Part shown: positions 8,771 through 17,179 of the stretch, piece by piece | Position numbering within the stretch: the stretch's first letter is position 1 | How the letters are laid out: each line of letters starts with the position of its first letter | From: Saccharofermentans sp. | Lineage (GTDB): Bacteria > Bacillota > Clostridia > Saccharofermentanales > Saccharofermentanaceae | Length of the DNA: 64,000 bases | Assembly: GCA_024691325.1 (NCBI GenBank) | Contig: JAILNR010000038.1 | Span: 62,001 to 126,000, forward strand | Reading direction: 5' to 3' | Made by a program: the position numbers and the translations under genes | Notes under the pieces: model-generated | Seen by the model: only the letters and a program-made list of their open reading frames with translations | The model's database searches: none | Told to the model about the DNA's origin: nothing

Positions 8771-9331
8771 TTAACCGAATTCATTCCTTCTTGAGTATCC
8801 GTACCTGCCATACTGATAGCCGGATACAGCTTTACCTGAATGAAGCGTTCCAGTATTGGCAAGACATATAGCCATCGCAAGACCGTCAGCCGCATCATCA
8901 GGCTTAGGGATCTCATTAAGGCCAAGCAAAGTCTTAACCATAGCCTGAACCTGCTTTTTCTCAGCCTTGCCATAACCTGTAACCGCAAGTTTAACCTGAC
9001 CCGGTGTAAATTCATAAACTGGGATGTTGGCACGCGCAGCTTCAACAAGAACCACACCTCTGGCTTGAGCAGTACCAACGGCAGTTGTTCTGTTCTGCGA
9101 GATAAATAATTCCTCAACAGACATATAGTCAGGTTTATACATCTCGAGAAGATATCTGATCTTCTCATTAATAGTCAATAAACGTAACGGGAATTCAGTG
9201 TTAGGCTTAGTCTCGATAACACCATAATCAACCGGTGATAACTTATTCCCGGTCTTCCTGATGATTCCGTAACCGGTAATGGCGTAACCGGGATCGATAC
9301 CTATATAAGTTGTGACCTTAGGTTCTGCCAT
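8771..9331 (-). CDS. ruvC: Holliday-junction resolvase RuvC
   Basis: 186 residues from the ATG at 9331. I prefer this over a GTG two codons upstream because AGAGG then sits five bases from the ATG. RuvC is a dimeric RNase H-fold endonuclease that makes paired nicks in Holliday junctions. The four acidic residues are visible: Asp in IGIDPG (about 13), Glu in SVEELF (about 73) and two Asp in DDAADGLA (about 146 and 149). The C-terminal tail after residue 160 is short and basic. First gene of ruvC-ruvA-ruvB-queH, 29 bases downstream of pdp, which may supply read-through transcription. Confidence 0.95.
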   Translation of the reverse strand: MAEPKVTTYIGIDPGYAITGYGIIRKTGNKLSPVDYGVIETKPNTEFPLRLLTINEKIRYLLEMYKPDYMSVEELFISQNRTTAVGTAQARGVVLVEAARANIPVYEFTPGQVKLAVTGYGKAEKKQVQAMVKTLLGLNEIPKPDDAADGLAMAICLANTGTLHSGKAVSGYQYGRYGYSRRNEFG

Positions 9332-9360
9332 CTGCACCTCTGAACATTTGTTTGATTATA

Positions 9361-10695
9361 CTATTCTTCGGTAAGCACGTCAATAACAGAGCTTCTCTGA
9401 GGACCCTTTATATCACCGATGGTATAAGCATTTAATATGCGGCTCACTATATCCCTGTAATGTTCACTTCCCTTAACTATCTTACTGTTTTTACCTGTAT
9501 AAAGAACACAAAGGTCTTCACCTTCTTTGACCTCGTCGCCGCGCTTTTTAAGGAATCTGATACCGGCACCCATATCAATAACATCATCTTTCCTGATCCT
9601 GCCGGCACCAAGCATTACTGATGCATGTCCGATCTCGTCAGCCTTTATACCGTTAATAAAACCACTCTGTTTTGATTTAATGCGGCACAATTCCACAGGC
9701 TCATCCACATATAAAGGACCATTATCATCAACAATTCCACCTTGTGATCTAATAAGCGTTAAGTACTCTTCGAGAGCCTTACCGTTATTAAGGCGGTTCA
9801 TGCATTCACAAACAAGTTGTTCTTCATTAAGATCTCCTGCCTTACCCGCCATCATGATCATTCTGGCGGCTATAACCGTTGCAACATCCACAACGTCCTG
9901 AGCACCGTTTCCGGTAAGCGTCTCATACACTTCCTGCATCTCGATTATATTGCCGCATGTCCTGCCCAGAGGCTGGTCCATATCGGTAATGACGGCAGTA
10001 GTCTTTCTTTTCGCAAGTCTTCCAATCTTTATCATGGCAGAAGCAAGTTCCCTTGCCCTGTCCTCAGTCTTCATGAATGCACCGCTTCCGCATGTTACAT
10101 CAAGAACAATGGCATCTGCACCCGCAGCTATCTTCTTGCTCATGATGGAAGAGGCTATCAGCGGGATAGAATCGACAGTCCCGGTAACATCTCTTAACGC
10201 ATAGAGAACCTTATCTGCAGGCGCAAGTTCGGGAGTCTGGCCTGAAATTACCATACCGCATTCTTTAACAAGCTTAGGGAAATCCTCCTTGGGGATATCT
10301 ATGTTGAATCCTTGAATGGAAGAGAATTTATCGACAGTACCGCCCGTGAAGCCCAATCCTCTTCCGGACAGCTTCACGATTTTAGAACCAAACGAACGGC
10401 AAAGCGGCATTACCAAAGGGGTTATCTTATCACCGACACCACCCGTCGAATGCTTATCAACGGTAACATCACCGACATACGAAAGATCATCGTGCACACC
10501 CGAGTCAGCCATCTCAAGTGTAAGCGAAGTCATCTCGCGCTCATTCATACCATTGAGCACAATCGCCATAAGAAGAGCCGATGTCTGATAGTCCGGGATA
10601 GATCTGTCAGTAACACCTTTTACAAAAAACATTATCTGATCATAAGTCAGCTCTCTGCCGTAACGCTTATCAAGTATGATATCAACGATATTCAT
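9361..10695 (-). CDS. pdp: Pyrimidine-nucleoside (thymidine) phosphorylase
   Basis: 444 residues, normal length for the thymidine/pyrimidine-nucleoside phosphorylase family, which cleaves (deoxy)uridine or thymidine with phosphate to free base and pentose 1-phosphate in salvage. The phosphate-binding signature DKHSTGGVGDK lies near residues 80-90, followed by KLSGRGLGFTGGTVDK. The C-terminal alpha/beta domain (about 340-444) is complete. Whether it prefers thymidine (DeoA) or is broad (Pdp, usual in Firmicutes) cannot be told from this reading. The ribosome binding site is GAGGGG. It is transcribed away from the transglutaminase-like gene across a region with a dyad-containing promoter at 10707-10735. 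Confidence 0.92.
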   Translation of the reverse strand: MNIVDIILDKRYGRELTYDQIMFFVKGVTDRSIPDYQTSALLMAIVLNGMNEREMTSLTLEMADSGVHDDLSYVGDVTVDKHSTGGVGDKITPLVMPLCRSFGSKIVKLSGRGLGFTGGTVDKFSSIQGFNIDIPKEDFPKLVKECGMVISGQTPELAPADKVLYALRDVTGTVDSIPLIASSIMSKKIAAGADAIVLDVTCGSGAFMKTEDRARELASAMIKIGRLAKRKTTAVITDMDQPLGRTCGNIIEMQEVYETLTGNGAQDVVDVATVIAARMIMMAGKAGDLNEEQLVCECMNRLNNGKALEEYLTLIRSQGGIVDDNGPLYVDEPVELCRIKSKQSGFINGIKADEIGHASVMLGAGRIRKDDVIDMGAGIRFLKKRGDEVKEGEDLCVLYTGKNSKIVKGSEHYRDIVSRILNAYTIGDIKGPQRSSVIDVLTEE

Positions 10696-10706
10696 AACAG
10701 CCCCTC

Positions 10707-10735
10707 TTTCAAAGTAAAGTATTCTTTACTATAAT
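10707..10735 (+). promoter_or_regulatory. Promoter with internal dyad between pdp and the transglutaminase-like gene
   Basis: On the plus strand TTTCAA (10707-10712), a 17-base spacer and a perfect TATAAT (10730-10735) read toward the gene at 10774. The spacer contains the perfect inverted repeat AGTAAAG-TATT-CTTTACT (10713-10730), placed where a repressor dimer could block polymerase. The dyad lies equally in front of divergent pdp, so one regulator could affect both. No regulator gene is adjacent. Confidence 0.6.
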
Positions 10736-10773
10736 TATCCTATCACATTATTAGTGGAATTAAGGGGATATAC

Positions 10774-12081
10774 ATGATTAAAACCAAGATAACTGCGCTT
10801 ATATTATCCGCGGTTCTAAGTTGCGGCTTTCTTTTGGCTTCACCTTTAAATACTGAAGTTGTTATGGCTGATGATCAGGCCTTTCTTGATGATGTTTCTT
10901 CAAGATACGGATATAACGACTTGAGTCGTCGCTCGAATCCGGATGCAAGAAGGCAGTTGTATAACAAAATGTATGAAGACTGCGTCTCGTTCTATTCAGG
11001 CACTTGGCAGGATACAATGATAGATCAGTATCATGTTATAGGTTATTACGAATATAGAAGTTACGGTCTTGCTTATGAACAGATGCGTGAAGTTTACTTC
11101 TCTTTCATGAACGATAATCCCGCTTTCTATTTCCTGTCGACCACGCTTCTTTATACAGATGAAGGATTCTATCTTTATGTTCCGGATGAATATGTAGATG
11201 CAAACCTGAGAGCGAAATACAGAACCGATATTCAGAATTATGTCTTATCTTATTCAGGATGCATGGCTGCAGACGAGTATACATCACTTCTTAATATTCA
11301 TGACAGACTCGTAAGCAACATGACTTATGTCATCAATAACACCCGTCAGGATCACAACATCCTTGGAGCGATAGAGCTTGGAAACGGTGTATGTGAATCA
11401 TACGCAAGAACACTGCAGCTCGTGCTTAATTATTATGATTTCAATAACGTGTTTGTGGGAGGCACCCTGAACGGCGGCGGTCATGCATGGAACGAGGTGT
11501 CTGTAGGAGGTATTTACTACTTCATTGACAGCACGACGGATGATGCTAATGACTCTCATATTTGTTTCCTTGCAGGATCATCAGCATTACCAGGATCGTA
11601 CGCACCCGACACTCCTGCGAGTTCACGCAGGTTCATGTATGATATCCCCGCAGTAAGCGGAGCAAGCTATCAGCATGGAGTATCACCTAACGGCGCTTTA
11701 AACAACACATCTGCTAATACATCTTTCGACAGGGCAAGTGTGACGCGTTTTGTCGAAAGGCTTTATACGGTCGCTTTATCACGCGGCTCAGACCCGACAG
11801 GTCAGGGCTACTGGGTAGATAAAATAGCGGGCGGCATGTCTGGTTCTTCTGTTGCACACGGATTCTTCTTCAGCAGTGAATTTCTGGGAAGTAATCTGTC
11901 GAACGAGGAATACCTGTCACGCCTTTATCACACATTCTTTGACAGAGATCCGGATCCATCCGGATTTGCTTACTGGATGGAAAAACTCAACAACGGGGAA
12001 TCAAGAGAAAACATCTTCAACGGATTTGCAGGCTCAGCCGAGTGGAATGCGCTTTGCAGATCCTACGGAATCACAGTTTAA
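10774..12081 (+). CDS. Secreted transglutaminase-like protein with C-terminal DUF4214
   Basis: 435 residues. An N-terminal signal peptide (Lys-rich start, hydrophobic 7-24, probable cleavage near residue 32) indicates export. Residues about 165-260 form a transglutaminase/protease-like core with a visible Cys-His-Asp triad: Cys207 in GNGVCESYA, His237 in GGGHAWNEV and Asp252 in YFIDSTTDD. Such domains act as cysteine proteases or peptide/cell-wall-modifying enzymes. The C-terminus (about 325-435) carries DUF4214-like sequence with two related helical units (SDPTGQGYWVDK and PDPSGFAYWMEK), found in secreted and surface proteins. Ribosome binding site AAGGGG. The 3' end overlaps the convergent FAD oxidoreductase by 4 bases. 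Substrate unknown; the nearby glycan genes may be coincidental. Confidence 0.8.
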   Translation: MIKTKITALILSAVLSCGFLLASPLNTEVVMADDQAFLDDVSSRYGYNDLSRRSNPDARRQLYNKMYEDCVSFYSGTWQDTMIDQYHVIGYYEYRSYGLAYEQMREVYFSFMNDNPAFYFLSTTLLYTDEGFYLYVPDEYVDANLRAKYRTDIQNYVLSYSGCMAADEYTSLLNIHDRLVSNMTYVINNTRQDHNILGAIELGNGVCESYARTLQLVLNYYDFNNVFVGGTLNGGGHAWNEVSVGGIYYFIDSTTDDANDSHICFLAGSSALPGSYAPDTPASSRRFMYDIPAVSGASYQHGVSPNGALNNTSANTSFDRASVTRFVERLYTVALSRGSDPTGQGYWVDKIAGGMSGSSVAHGFFFSSEFLGSNLSNEEYLSRLYHTFFDRDPDPSGFAYWMEKLNNGESRENIFNGFAGSAEWNALCRSYGITV

Positions 12082-13271
12082 TTAGTAAGCTTATCCGCAA
12101 GATTCATCGCGAGTTCAACGACAACATCAGAGTTATAGTGCTGCCATTCGCCCCATCTTCCGAGGCCGTAAACGCCTTTACTCTCAAGATGGTCAAGAAT
12201 AGTCTTCATATTCTCATTCTTGCCGATAGTATTCAACGGATAAGCATAATCATTAACAAATGAAGGATAATTCTTATCCTCCTTAAAACGTGTAAGATTT
12301 GTCTCAGTCCAATAACCCTTCGAACCCGAACAGAAATTATGTCTTACCAGTATTCTATGGTATGACAAGTTCTCATCAGGATAGTAAATCCACTGAGCAT
12401 GCGTATCCATATTCTCAGGATGGTATTCAGTTACTACGGAACTGAACTTTAAAGTATCTATAAGTGCACGAACTTCACTGTCCATACCTTCAATATCGGT
12501 AAACTCCGCATAAGGAATAGTATTGACTATAATATCGGCGCTGTACTTATCATTAACAGTTCTTGTATTAAGATCAATCTTATTAACCTTCTCGTTATAT
12601 ATTATCCTGTCACCGAGATTATCCGCCATACGCTTCCAGATCTCGCCATAACCGAACTTCTTGGGATAATAGAACTTCGCATGCGCGGGCTGTGATCCAT
12701 ATGCTTTCTTCTCAAGGCAGCTGATAAGAGTCTCTTCAAACGATACATTAGGCAGCTTACTAAGCCAATAAGTACCAAGCTCATTAAGATCCTTACCGAA
12801 CATCTTGCGGTTATAAGGAAGCATGTAATCCTCGGCAACCTTACTTCCGAGTTTCCAGTAGATCCAATCAACAAAGTGCTCAGGCATTTCTTCACCGAGA
12901 TTACACCCGGCAACAGCAATCGCCTTCAGATACTCGACCTGCTGATTAAGATCCATCTGCCAGATATTGGCTTCAATCGGGCTATTGATAAACTTGCCGT
13001 GAATACAGATCTGAGAATCCCTGTCAAAAGTATTCCATTCAGACTCAGGCATAAAAGCGAAAAGGAAATCAAGTACATTCTTCCTTCTTACATCAAGAAA
13101 ATGGCCACCGCCAAAATCAAATGCAGTTCCGTCAACATCAACACTTCTGCACAAACCACCCGCTTCTCCGAATCTTTCAAGAACCAGGAAATCATCGACA
13201 CCGTTTTTGAGGAGTTTGTTAGCGAAAGACAGTCCGGAAGGACCTGCACCGAGAATAAGGAATTTGGACAT
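12078..13271 (-). CDS. FAD-dependent oxidoreductase (protoporphyrinogen-oxidase / UDP-galactopyranose-mutase-like)
   Basis: 397 residues. The N-terminal dinucleotide-binding motif LGAGPSGLSFANKL and the FAD signature ERFGEAGGLCRSVDVDG, followed by DFGGGHFLD, place it in the amine-oxidase/UDP-galactopyranose-mutase-like superfamily. Near the C-terminus YGLGRWGEWQH provides the second conserved FAD-contact region. Relatives occur in capsule and lipopolysaccharide gene clusters; the exact reaction is unknown. It starts 3 bases after the family 2 glycosyltransferase stop and is probably co-transcribed with it, which suggests a role in making or modifying a cell-surface sugar. UDP-galactopyranose mutase itself is possible but less likely, since motifs outside the FAD fold were not matched with confidence. 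Confidence 0.7.
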   Translation of the reverse strand: MSKFLILGAGPSGLSFANKLLKNGVDDFLVLERFGEAGGLCRSVDVDGTAFDFGGGHFLDVRRKNVLDFLFAFMPESEWNTFDRDSQICIHGKFINSPIEANIWQMDLNQQVEYLKAIAVAGCNLGEEMPEHFVDWIYWKLGSKVAEDYMLPYNRKMFGKDLNELGTYWLSKLPNVSFEETLISCLEKKAYGSQPAHAKFYYPKKFGYGEIWKRMADNLGDRIIYNEKVNKIDLNTRTVNDKYSADIIVNTIPYAEFTDIEGMDSEVRALIDTLKFSSVVTEYHPENMDTHAQWIYYPDENLSYHRILVRHNFCSGSKGYWTETNLTRFKEDKNYPSFVNDYAYPLNTIGKNENMKTILDHLESKGVYGLGRWGEWQHYNSDVVVELAMNLADKLTN

Positions 13272-13274
13272 AAC

Positions 13275-13982
13275 TTACTTATACACCTTTGCTTCGTTCT
13301 TTTTAAGCTTAAACAGAATGCTTAATGCTTCAGTAACGGACTTCATCTTCAACGAAGATTTGCCCGCTTTATAGTGAATAGGAACTTCAATCGCCTTCCT
13401 GTTACGGCAGTAAAACCTCATCTCTGTCTGATACATGTGGCCTGTAGAAAGGAAATTATCAAAATTAAACTGCTCAAGCACTTCCCTCTGGAATGCTTCA
13501 AAACCACTCGTCATATCTTTAAGTTTGGTTCCAAGAACAAGATTAGACAACCATGTACCGCCGCGGCTTAAGATCTTTCTATACAAGGGATCGTTCTCAA
13601 GACCTGCGCCCTTTATAAATCTTGATCCCCAGACACATTCATATCCTTCATCGAGTTTTTCAATATACTGAGGGATTTCAGAAGGCTGATGACTTCCTCC
13701 GCCGTCCATCTCTATTACGCGTTCAGCTCCATCTGCAAGGGCAACTCTGTATCCTTCCATATAGCAGCTTATTACGCCTCTGGACTCCTTATAGAAAACG
13801 CACTTAACTCTGCCTGTATGCTCGTAACTTCTAATAATTTCTTCTGTTCTGTCTTTGGAATAGTTGTCAATAATCGGGTATAAATGGAGATTATCGTAAG
13901 GCAATGCAAGGATCTGCTCAATAACAGAAGCCATAGATTGCTCTTCGTTTGCAACGGGCATAACTATAATTGTTTTTTTCAT
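13275..13982 (-). CDS. Family 2 glycosyltransferase (dolichol-phosphate-mannose-synthase-like)
   Basis: 235 residues, a soluble GT-A fold enzyme. Features: N-terminal strand TIIVMPVANEEQSM, the nucleotide-binding DNYSKDRTEE (about 39-48), a metal/sugar-binding acidic motif EMDGGGSHQP (about 93-102) and VWGSRFIKGAG (about 117-127). The motif order resembles polyprenyl-phosphate hexosyltransferases, which charge a lipid carrier with a sugar for later use by membrane GT-C enzymes. Such an enzyme would fit the neighbouring multi-pass membrane proteins. There is no C-terminal membrane segment, so it is cytoplasmic or peripheral. Middle gene of a minus-strand group with the broken membrane gene upstream and the FAD oxidoreductase downstream. 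Confidence 0.85.
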   Translation of the reverse strand: MKKTIIVMPVANEEQSMASVIEQILALPYDNLHLYPIIDNYSKDRTEEIIRSYEHTGRVKCVFYKESRGVISCYMEGYRVALADGAERVIEMDGGGSHQPSEIPQYIEKLDEGYECVWGSRFIKGAGLENDPLYRKILSRGGTWLSNLVLGTKLKDMTSGFEAFQREVLEQFNFDNFLSTGHMYQTEMRFYCRNRKAIEVPIHYKAGKSSLKMKSVTEALSILFKLKKNEAKVYK

Positions 13983-14021
13983 AATTCCTATTATTCTGAC
14001 TCCATAAATTGCTAATCTTTA

Positions 14022-15293
14022 CTATACAATACCTAAATTGAAAATACTATCAAACAAGTACAAATTCATAATTGATATGAACTGCTTGTCAGGAAACAGA
14101 AATACCACAAAATACAATAAAGCAAAAAGGAATTCCATAGGACGAAGCAGTAATGTATCTTTAATTGCCTTAGAAGCAATCTCCCAATCTGCCAAAACAA
14201 TGAAAAACACTATAAAGAACAAAGAAAAAACTATATTGTAAAACCATCTTCCCTGATCTGTATGAACCATTATCAGAGGGAATGTTAGAAGACAAGGTAA
14301 AAATGCAACAAGCATACCGTATAAAGGCTTTATGTTCCTGTAATGAATGATGCGTTTCCAGAACTTAATGTAATATCCCAATACAGGTGTACATAAAACC
14401 AATGTGACCATTACAGAAAAGAGCCTCATAGCAAAACTCATAGTGGGATGTCCGTCAATCCACATAGGGTTTTCAGGCAGTTTACCTCCCAAATAACTAT
14501 ATTCGAGATTTTGAATCCTGACATTCTCACCTATAATCGTCCTGGCGTTATTAATAAAATCATCATTATCAATGTGTATTATTCTTCCGGACAAAAAATA
14601 GAAATAGATAAAAAGTAAACCGCTTAGAACGATGACAACAGCTATAACTCTGAGATACTTTTAACGAATGGATTCAAAAGAAAGACACTTGTATAACAAG
14701 CACGAGATGACCACGCCCAAATACATCATCACGTACCCCTCATGAATCATTATCCCAAGCAATGTCAACGCAGGAATCATCCACAGATATTTATCTTTTA
14801 ATGCGATTAACAGGATCAACAGTGTAATCGGAATCAGAAATATATCCAATTCTCCCCAATCGTAATAATAGTAACCTGTCAAATGAAAACACATAAATAA
14901 AACTACTATCAGATTGACTCTGTTCTCGTTACATTTCTTTATGATATGAATCAAAAATATCAAAACAGAACATGTATATATCACTTCTCCTACCAAATGA
15001 AGAATCACGATAGAAGTATAATAATCAAGATTGAACACCTGCTTTAAAACTAATAAAACGGAACCCAAAAATCCCCTCTTTATAAAACCAAACCTGTAAC
15101 TGGCAACAAGTTCGCAGTCCTGCCAATCAAGATAAGGACTGAAGATATTGTGATTGACAAAGGTAAAATCAAAGAAAACCATAACCAGAAGAACAATGTA
15201 GAAGAAGTTCTTGTTAAAAAGCTTATTTGATAACGATAACTGTATTTTTGATTTATCCAATGTATTCTTTCCTACAGATGTTTTATCTGCCAA
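14022..15293 (-). pseudogene. Multi-pass membrane protein gene interrupted by an in-frame TAA
   Basis: Two open stretches (15293 to 14661, and from about 14660 to 14022) are in the same frame, separated only by a TAA at 14663-14661. Reading continues at once as KYLRVIAVVIVLSGLLFIYF, a convincing transmembrane helix joined smoothly to the downstream part, so this is one gene of about 422 codons with a nonsense change rather than two genes. The protein is hydrophobic with many membrane segments and a short soluble loop (MWIDGHPTMSF). It resembles uncharacterised membrane proteins of glycan clusters, but no family was recognised. The TTG start at 15293 has no ribosome binding site; another TTG at 15260 follows AGGAAAG. 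A C-terminal product could start from the TTG at 14594. Sequencing error and read-through are alternatives. Confidence 0.75.
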
Positions 15294-15348
15294 ATATGGT
15301 AATTTTCCTTTAGATTTTAGTATAATCTCTTCTTGAGGATAATTAAAT

Positions 15349-16959
15349 ATGAAAGAACTTATTTCGAAGGCAAAGACTAAAGAATCACACGCAGCATTAC
15401 TGGCTTTTGTTTTCGCTGTAATCGTTTTTTTGTTTTCCTGGCACTCAGATGACGCATATCATTCTTATGTGATGGCAAGAAATCTTGTATGGGGCAACGG
15501 CCTTGTCTACAACATAGGTTACAGAGTCAATGCATCCACTTGTCCTCTTTTCACATTGCTCGAGGCATTGTTCTATCTTGTGATACGCAATATGGAGCTT
15601 GCAAGTTCGCTGTTAAGCACCATAAGTTGTTATATAACAGCGTATATTCTGTTTAAAAAGTGTTGTAAGAACCTCCTTTACAGTCTTCTGGCCTTTGCAG
15701 GAATGCTCATTTGTTATAGTTTCATGAGCTTTACAGCTTCAGGTCTCGAGAACCCTCTTCTGTTTATGTTTGGTGTTATGTTTCTTAGCGAATATGCGCA
15801 GAACGAATACTATAATAAAAAACACCTGTTTATAATCGCTCTTCTTACCTCTTTACTTGCAATGACAAGAATGGATATAGTTCTCATCTTTATCCCGATG
15901 ATCCTTTACATGTATCTTTTAAAAACTAAAGTAAAGTTCATTCATCGTGTATTTATCGGATTAGCAGGACTTCTTCCTTTCATATCCTGGTGTCTATTCT
16001 CTCTGTTTTACTACGGATTTATTTTCCCTAACACCTTTTACGCTAAGTTGAATGTAAATATTCCTGCATCCGAATTTATACAAAGAGGAATCAGTTATCT
16101 CGGATTCTCTTTTGCATATGACCTCATGTTGTTATTAGTTCCCCTGTCTCTTATTGTGCTGACGATAAGATACAGAAACAAAAAGACTCTGATACTGATA
16201 ACGGGAATGCTTTTATATTATGTATATGTGGTATCTATCGGCGGAGACTTTATGGTTGGAAGACATCTTACTGTTCCATTCTTCCTATCTCTTTGTTCCC
16301 TGTTCCTGCTGATTAATACGATTACTGACAATAAAAAAGAAAATCTGTATATATACAGTTATGTCGGCATATTAGTAATATGCTTAATCCTTAATATGTC
16401 TTTGTCAAAGCTTATCAAAAAATATTTTTACGGTTCAACTAACAATGCCGCAATAACTTGTGCGGCAGATGAAAGAGAGTTCTATGTTAGTTCAGGACTC
16501 GACACACTTAGTATTCTAAGCTGTCAGTTTAACAATCAAGACTTAAACATGGTCGCAGCCGATGAATTCTACTTCAATCTGATCGACTCACTTCGTAACA
16601 AAGGATACAAGGGATTAGCTCTGGAAGATACAACATTTTACGGTGTCATTATCTATTATGCTCAGGATAGAAGCGATACTCCTTTCTATGTAACTGACGA
16701 TCACGGTTTGATGGATGCCTTTGTTGTAAGACTGCCCAACACAGATAACAATAACTGGCGTACAGGACACATTCAAAGGCAGTTCCCTGCAGGATTCCAG
16801 GAAACTATATCAAGCGGAGCAAATGTTATCGAGGATCCTAACCTTCACGAATACTATGACCATATGAATCTGATCACAGCAGGTGATTTATTCTCAAGCG
16901 AAAGAATAAATACCATAATTGATATGAACACCGGAAGATATGACTATCTTTTGAATTGA
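15349..16959 (+). CDS. Multi-pass membrane protein, GT-C / arabinosyltransferase-like
   Basis: 536 residues with about ten hydrophobic segments through residue 350 and a soluble C-terminal domain (about 360-536), presumably outside the membrane. After the first membrane helix comes HSDDAYHSYVMARNL, then GNGLVYNIGYRVNASTCPLF. An Asp-Asp near the start of the first extracytoplasmic loop and the GxGLVYN...RV...PLF pattern resemble polyprenyl-phosphate-sugar-dependent GT-C glycosyltransferases such as AftB-like arabinosyltransferases. It could transfer a lipid-linked sugar to a surface polymer; the donor is unknown. It is divergent from the broken membrane gene. A TATAAT at 15321-15326 without a good -35 precedes the GAGG ribosome binding site. 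The region is visibly more AT-rich than its neighbours, a possible sign of transfer. Confidence 0.7.
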   Translation: MKELISKAKTKESHAALLAFVFAVIVFLFSWHSDDAYHSYVMARNLVWGNGLVYNIGYRVNASTCPLFTLLEALFYLVIRNMELASSLLSTISCYITAYILFKKCCKNLLYSLLAFAGMLICYSFMSFTASGLENPLLFMFGVMFLSEYAQNEYYNKKHLFIIALLTSLLAMTRMDIVLIFIPMILYMYLLKTKVKFIHRVFIGLAGLLPFISWCLFSLFYYGFIFPNTFYAKLNVNIPASEFIQRGISYLGFSFAYDLMLLLVPLSLIVLTIRYRNKKTLILITGMLLYYVYVVSIGGDFMVGRHLTVPFFLSLCSLFLLINTITDNKKENLYIYSYVGILVICLILNMSLSKLIKKYFYGSTNNAAITCAADEREFYVSSGLDTLSILSCQFNNQDLNMVAADEFYFNLIDSLRNKGYKGLALEDTTFYGVIIYYAQDRSDTPFYVTDDHGLMDAFVVRLPNTDNNNWRTGHIQRQFPAGFQETISSGANVIEDPNLHEYYDHMNLITAGDLFSSERINTIIDMNTGRYDYLLN

Positions 16960-16995
16960 ATTTCTTTCGGTAATTAATATAAAAACCATTATCAG

Positions 16996-17029
16996 AAAAA
17001 TGAAAACCCGTAAGCTTTCACTTACGGGT
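16996..17029 (-). terminator. Intrinsic terminator after tRNA-Lys
   Basis: A perfect 9-bp stem ACCCGTAAG/CTTACGGGT (17006-17014 with 17021-17029) with a 6-base loop is followed on the minus strand by TTTTCATTTTT. It lies 10 bases beyond the tRNA 3' end. It may also help to end the convergent membrane-protein transcript, although the plus side has only a poor T run. Confidence 0.85.
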
Positions 17030-17039
17030 CTTATCTATC

Positions 17040-17115
17040 TGGTGCACCTCCAGGGACTCGAACCCTGGGCCCACTGATTAAGAGTCAGTTGCTCTACCAT
17101 CTGAGCTAGAGGTGC
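17040..17115 (-). tRNA. tRNA-Lys, anticodon CTT
   Basis: 76 bases including an encoded CCA end. The acceptor stem pairs GCACCTC with GAGGTGC; the D arm contains AGCTCAGATGGTAGAGC; the anticodon stem ACTGA/TCAGT encloses CTCTTAA with CTT at the anticodon position; the T arm contains CAGGGTTCGAGTCCCTG. Discriminator base A. It decodes AAG codons. A consensus-like promoter precedes it and an intrinsic terminator follows, so it is transcribed as a single-tRNA unit. Confidence 0.97.
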
Positions 17116-17129
17116 TTGACAGCCTGATT

Positions 17130-17157
17130 ATTATAACATTGCTAAAACAGTTGTCAA
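17130..17157 (-). promoter_or_regulatory. Promoter of tRNA-Lys
   Basis: On the minus strand TTGACA (17157-17152), a 16-base spacer and TATAAT (17135-17130) match both consensus hexamers perfectly. Initiation would fall about 7 bases downstream, a short distance before the mature tRNA 5' end at 17115. Confidence 0.85.
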
Positions 17158-17179
17158 CCACTTTGGGATAATTTTTTTA

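Noticed and set aside
14022..14594. A separate membrane protein gene starting at the TTG at 14594
   Set aside because: The frame runs on without interruption from the upstream part except for one TAA, and the membrane helix before the TTG would be lost. One broken gene explains it better.
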